The notes under the pieces are model-generated. The model was not told the origin of the DNA, did not search any database, and saw nothing but the letters and a program-made list of their open reading frames with translations. From assembly GCF_003258705.1 (NCBI RefSeq), contig NZ_CP029480.1, positions 3,286,001 through 3,350,000 on the forward strand: a stretch of DNA of 64,000 nt, given 5' to 3'. A program made the translations under genes and the position numbers. Numbering within the stretch: the stretch's first letter is position 1; every line of letters starts with the position of its first letter. Source of the stretch: Arcticibacterium luteifluviistationis. Lineage in GTDB: Bacteria > Bacteroidota > Bacteroidia > Cytophagales > Spirosomataceae. Shown here piece by piece: positions 61,215 to 64,000 of the stretch.

Positions 61215-63629
61215 ATGAGGCATATTTTAGTCCTACTTCTTTTACTCTCTAATATTGCCTTTGGTCAATCGCTTTATCTTAGCGGAAAAGTGAAAGAAGT
61301 AGGTTCTCAGAAAGCTCTTCAATATGTGAATGTAACCATTCCGGGAACCACCATTGGCACTGCTACAGACAGCCTTGGCCGTTTTTCTATCAATATTGAA
61401 AATCATCAAGATGCTGAACTACGTTTTTCTATCATTGGGCATCAAACCAGAAGCTTAGACATTTCTGAGCTACTTAGTCCTGTCAATGTTTATCTACTGC
61501 CAAGTACCACTACCCTTAATGAACTCATAGTAAGACCTGGCGAAAATCCTGCTTGGGCTTTACTCAGAAAAGTGCATGAAAATGCTGACGACAATAATCC
61601 TCTAAAATACAAGACTTTCAAAGCCGACTTTTATGCAAAAACCAAAATGCATATTACGGATATAGAAAGAAATCCAGAAAAGCCTAAAAAAGACAGCACA
61701 AAAAAGGGTTACATGAACCTACTGATGTTAGAAAACATTGGAGGTTTTTATGCCAAAAATGGGCAACAAAAAGAGGTAGTGAAGCATACCATTTCTAATT
61801 TACCAAAGATGTTTCCGGTAAACTTAGTGTTTATCAATTCCTTAAATCCTTTAGGTTTTTATGAGCCTTACTACCGTTTCAGACCTACGTTTAGTTCGTC
61901 TTCTGCTAACGCTCCTGTGTTTGAAAGGAATTATGTAAATCCCATAAAACCCGGCGTTTTTAATCAATATGACTTTCAATTGACCGATACCCTTATCACT
62001 GGTCAAGACAGCACTTTCTTGGTGAAATTTCAACCAAACCAAGGGAAGGCTTTAGATGCGTTAAAAGGTTATTTGAAGATAAATTCTGATGGTTACGCCC
62101 TTAGCTATATAGAAGCTCAGCCTGCCGATACTATACAGGCTCTTCAGTTTAAAATCACTCAGGCTTACAGTAAAGCAGGCGACAAATGGTACCCCACTAC
62201 CAGAAAAATAGATTTGGACTACCCCTATGAAGACAAAGGCAGAACCGCCATGCTTCGTATGGACTTCTCTACTTACTTCTCTAATATTTCTGACAACATC
62301 CCAAATGGTGAAGTATACTTTGACGGAACCACAAGGCAAATTGGTAATACTGCCCACGAAATAAGCAAGAAAGAATTTGACGAAATTAGGCCCAAAGAAC
62401 TCAACGAAAAAGAAAAAATAACCTATGCTAAATGGAGTTTTGACAATAAACCAAAGCTAAAAAAGACGGTAGAGATAATGGAATGGCCTTATAAACTCAT
62501 AGCTCCTACTGGCCCTGTGATGCTGATGTTTGACCAGTTTGGCATGAACTATCATGAGAAACTACGCTTAGGTTTGGGTTTACAAAACAACCTGACTAAA
62601 AACCCGAGGATTGGCTTAAGAGCCAGTGCAGGCTATGGCTTAGGTGATAAATCTTGGAAATACAGAACCTCCGCCTCTTTTCATATCACAAAAGACAGGT
62701 ATAATAAAGTCACAGTTTACAAAAGGAAAGACATCAGCCCTCCGGGCCAACAAACCTACCTTGGTCATAATTACCTAAGTCCATCTGCTAGGTATATCTA
62801 TTTTAACCCTGATGGCTATTTGGTAGACGAATTTATAAAAACAGGCGTAGCCGTTTACACCAGACCTATACGCTGGACTTGGATTAAGTTTTATGCCGAA
62901 AACGACGATAAAAAAGCTCTGAATTATCAAATTGACGAGAATACAAGTACCGAAACCAATTACAGAACATACGGTTTTATGCTCCGCTTTGTTCCAAGAG
63001 AAAGCTATGTAAGACAAGGTATTTTTGAAACTTTAGGTAACAGAAACTATCCTGTAATAAACATCAATGCTCAAAAATCCTTTGACCGGAACAGTAACTC
63101 CTCTTTCATAAAAGCCGACTTTGGTATCACGCAGCAATTTCGCTGGAAAAAAATCGGAACAGATATCCTTACGCTTTCGGCTGGCTATGCTACGGGGCAA
63201 ATCCCCTACTCCTACCTTTTTAATAATCAGGGAGTGGAAAGAAAGTTATTTGGAGGAAACACCAATAGTTTTGAAGCTGGCGACTTAACACAATACGCTT
63301 ACGATCAATCTATCACACTAAACTGGATTCATAGTTTTGGTAAAAATATTTTCCGTTTAAAAACTAAATGGTCTCAGCCTGAAATAGCTATAGGACACAG
63401 ATTTGCCTGGAGCAGATTAACCACCGAAACTAACTCTTCTGAAATTGAGCTTAAAGACTTCTCCAATGGAAATTATGAGGCAAACCTCTACCTCTATAAC
63501 CTAGTCCGCCTAAAAGTATTCGGCGTTTATTTCGGCTTGGGAGCTAAAACAGCTTATAACTACTCACAAGACTTTATAGGCACCAGAAGGTTTGTGGTAA
63601 GGCCTACCTTTAGTTTAGCTTTATTTTAA
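61215..63629 (+). CDS. DUF5686 family outer-membrane-type protein with carboxypeptidase-like regulatory domain
   Basis: The 804-aa product has a signal peptide (RHILVLLLLLSNIAFGQ). A CarboxypepD_reg-like beta domain (about residues 20-110, LYLSGKVKEVGSQKALQYVN, TATDSLGRFSI) resembles the plug side of SusC-type proteins. The long DUF5686 region is rich in alternating beta-strands that would form an outer-membrane barrel and ends in a typical aromatic C-terminus (FSLALF). Such proteins are common in Bacteroidota with no settled function. A promoter element suggests its own transcription. Confidence 0.88.
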   Translation: MRHILVLLLLLSNIAFGQSLYLSGKVKEVGSQKALQYVNVTIPGTTIGTATDSLGRFSINIENHQDAELRFSIIGHQTRSLDISELLSPVNVYLLPSTTTLNELIVRPGENPAWALLRKVHENADDNNPLKYKTFKADFYAKTKMHITDIERNPEKPKKDSTKKGYMNLLMLENIGGFYAKNGQQKEVVKHTISNLPKMFPVNLVFINSLNPLGFYEPYYRFRPTFSSSSANAPVFERNYVNPIKPGVFNQYDFQLTDTLITGQDSTFLVKFQPNQGKALDALKGYLKINSDGYALSYIEAQPADTIQALQFKITQAYSKAGDKWYPTTRKIDLDYPYEDKGRTAMLRMDFSTYFSNISDNIPNGEVYFDGTTRQIGNTAHEISKKEFDEIRPKELNEKEKITYAKWSFDNKPKLKKTVEIMEWPYKLIAPTGPVMLMFDQFGMNYHEKLRLGLGLQNNLTKNPRIGLRASAGYGLGDKSWKYRTSASFHITKDRYNKVTVYKRKDISPPGQQTYLGHNYLSPSARYIYFNPDGYLVDEFIKTGVAVYTRPIRWTWIKFYAENDDKKALNYQIDENTSTETNYRTYGFMLRFVPRESYVRQGIFETLGNRNYPVININAQKSFDRNSNSSFIKADFGITQQFRWKKIGTDILTLSAGYATGQIPYSYLFNNQGVERKLFGGNTNSFEAGDLTQYAYDQSITLNWIHSFGKNIFRLKTKWSQPEIAIGHRFAWSRLTTETNSSEIELKDFSNGNYEANLYLYNLVRLKVFGVYFGLGAKTAYNYSQDFIGTRRFVVRPTFSLALF

Positions 63630-64000
63630 GAGGTTTACTTTCTAGCAGGGTAAAAAGTAGTTTTAAATAAATGCTTTACACATTATTATCAATTTCGAAT
63701 ACAATGTTTAAGCAACATCACCTTAAGATATCTTGCATTACTACAAATCGTTTCTTCTTGTCTTGGCAGACCGCCCTTCATTTTTGTTTAGGCAAAAACC
63801 ATCACCAAAATAAACTTGCACTTTAAAAATTCTTTAAACAATTACCTATAAAGCTATTCTGAAGAATGAATTTTCACCGTACTTCAAACAGTATTTTGGA
63901 AATTTGGAATTCAGCTTTTTATTTTACTTAGTTCTCATACCCTCTCATTTGCAGGTAAGCTTTATCTAGAAAATCGCCCGTTTAACATTTTTTAGGCCTA
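63630..64000. other. no gene seen at the right end
   Basis: About 370 A/T-rich bases with no frame longer than about 20 codons that has a plausible start. A weak 6-base hairpin (TTTTTG / CAAAAA at 63781-63798) is the only structure noted. It may be the upstream region of a gene beyond the window. Confidence 0.5.

Noticed and set aside
63781-63798. TTTTTG/CAAAAA hairpin at the right end as a terminator
   Set aside because: Weak stem without T-run, and far from the preceding stop.
63630-64000. tRNA or other structured RNA gene near the right edge
   Set aside because: No cloverleaf-like arms or conserved TTC-loop sequence could be found by eye on either strand.

Overview
The window looks like the chromosome of a Bacteroidota bacterium, probably Cytophagales. 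The grounds are AT-rich coding, type IX secretion C-terminal domains, promoter elements of the TTTG / TAnnTTTG type, a UpxY/NusG-like regulator, a DUF5686 protein, and a flexirubin-type aryl polyene gene cluster. No rRNA, tRNA, CRISPR array, insertion sequence or prophage was seen.

Left part (1-15.5 kb): the end of a secreted protein, an M1 metallopeptidase, a radical SAM/SPASM enzyme, then three giant secreted FG-GAP/VCBS-repeat proteins (about 1020, 1426 and 1008 aa) with near-identical C-terminal sorting domains. The first and third are close paralogs. The third is preceded by a 22-codon relic of the radical SAM gene's 3' end that carries the same promoter-like element, so the duplicated unit can be traced. 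A two-domain sulfurtransferase follows on the minus strand.

Middle (15.6-33.9 kb): mostly housekeeping and accessory genes. These are glycyl-tRNA synthetase, an Xre/RES toxin-antitoxin pair with a palindrome upstream, an SMP-30-like lipoprotein, a serine hydrolase, TrmL, a HEPN/Abi-like protein, NhaA, an MFS transporter, a ThuA-like protein, a planctomycete-type DUF1549/DUF1553 cytochrome protein with its DUF1501 partner, a protein-glutaminase-like C/H/D protein overlapping a GNAT gene, and an orphan NusG-like regulator.

Right part (33.9-57.9 kb, minus strand): a tightly coupled cluster matching flexirubin/aryl polyene biosynthesis. It has an aromatic ammonia-lyase to make the aryl starter, a PaaK-like acyl-activating enzyme, two ACPs, three ketosynthases with catalytic Cys, a Cys-less chain-length-factor-like KS, a half-size KS-like protein, FabG, two hotdog dehydratases, a thioesterase, an LpxL-like acyltransferase, LolA and lipoprotein transport factors, an MMPL-PlsC-methyltransferase fusion, a GT2-DUF2062 fusion, two FAD enzymes (one halogenase-like) and a C45 Ntn-hydrolase. 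Downstream of PaaK lies the convergent NusG-like gene. Two genes of unknown function and a roughly 390-bp non-coding segment split ammonia-lyase/FabG from the rest. That segment carries divergent promoter-like elements and a plus-strand hairpin with a T-run, a possible small RNA. Dialkylresorcinol genes (DarA/DarB) are not in the window.

Far right (58.1-63.6 kb, plus strand): a secreted protein, an acyltransferase overlapping an O-methyltransferase-like gene, and a DUF5686 outer-membrane-type protein. The last 370 bases hold no gene that I can support.
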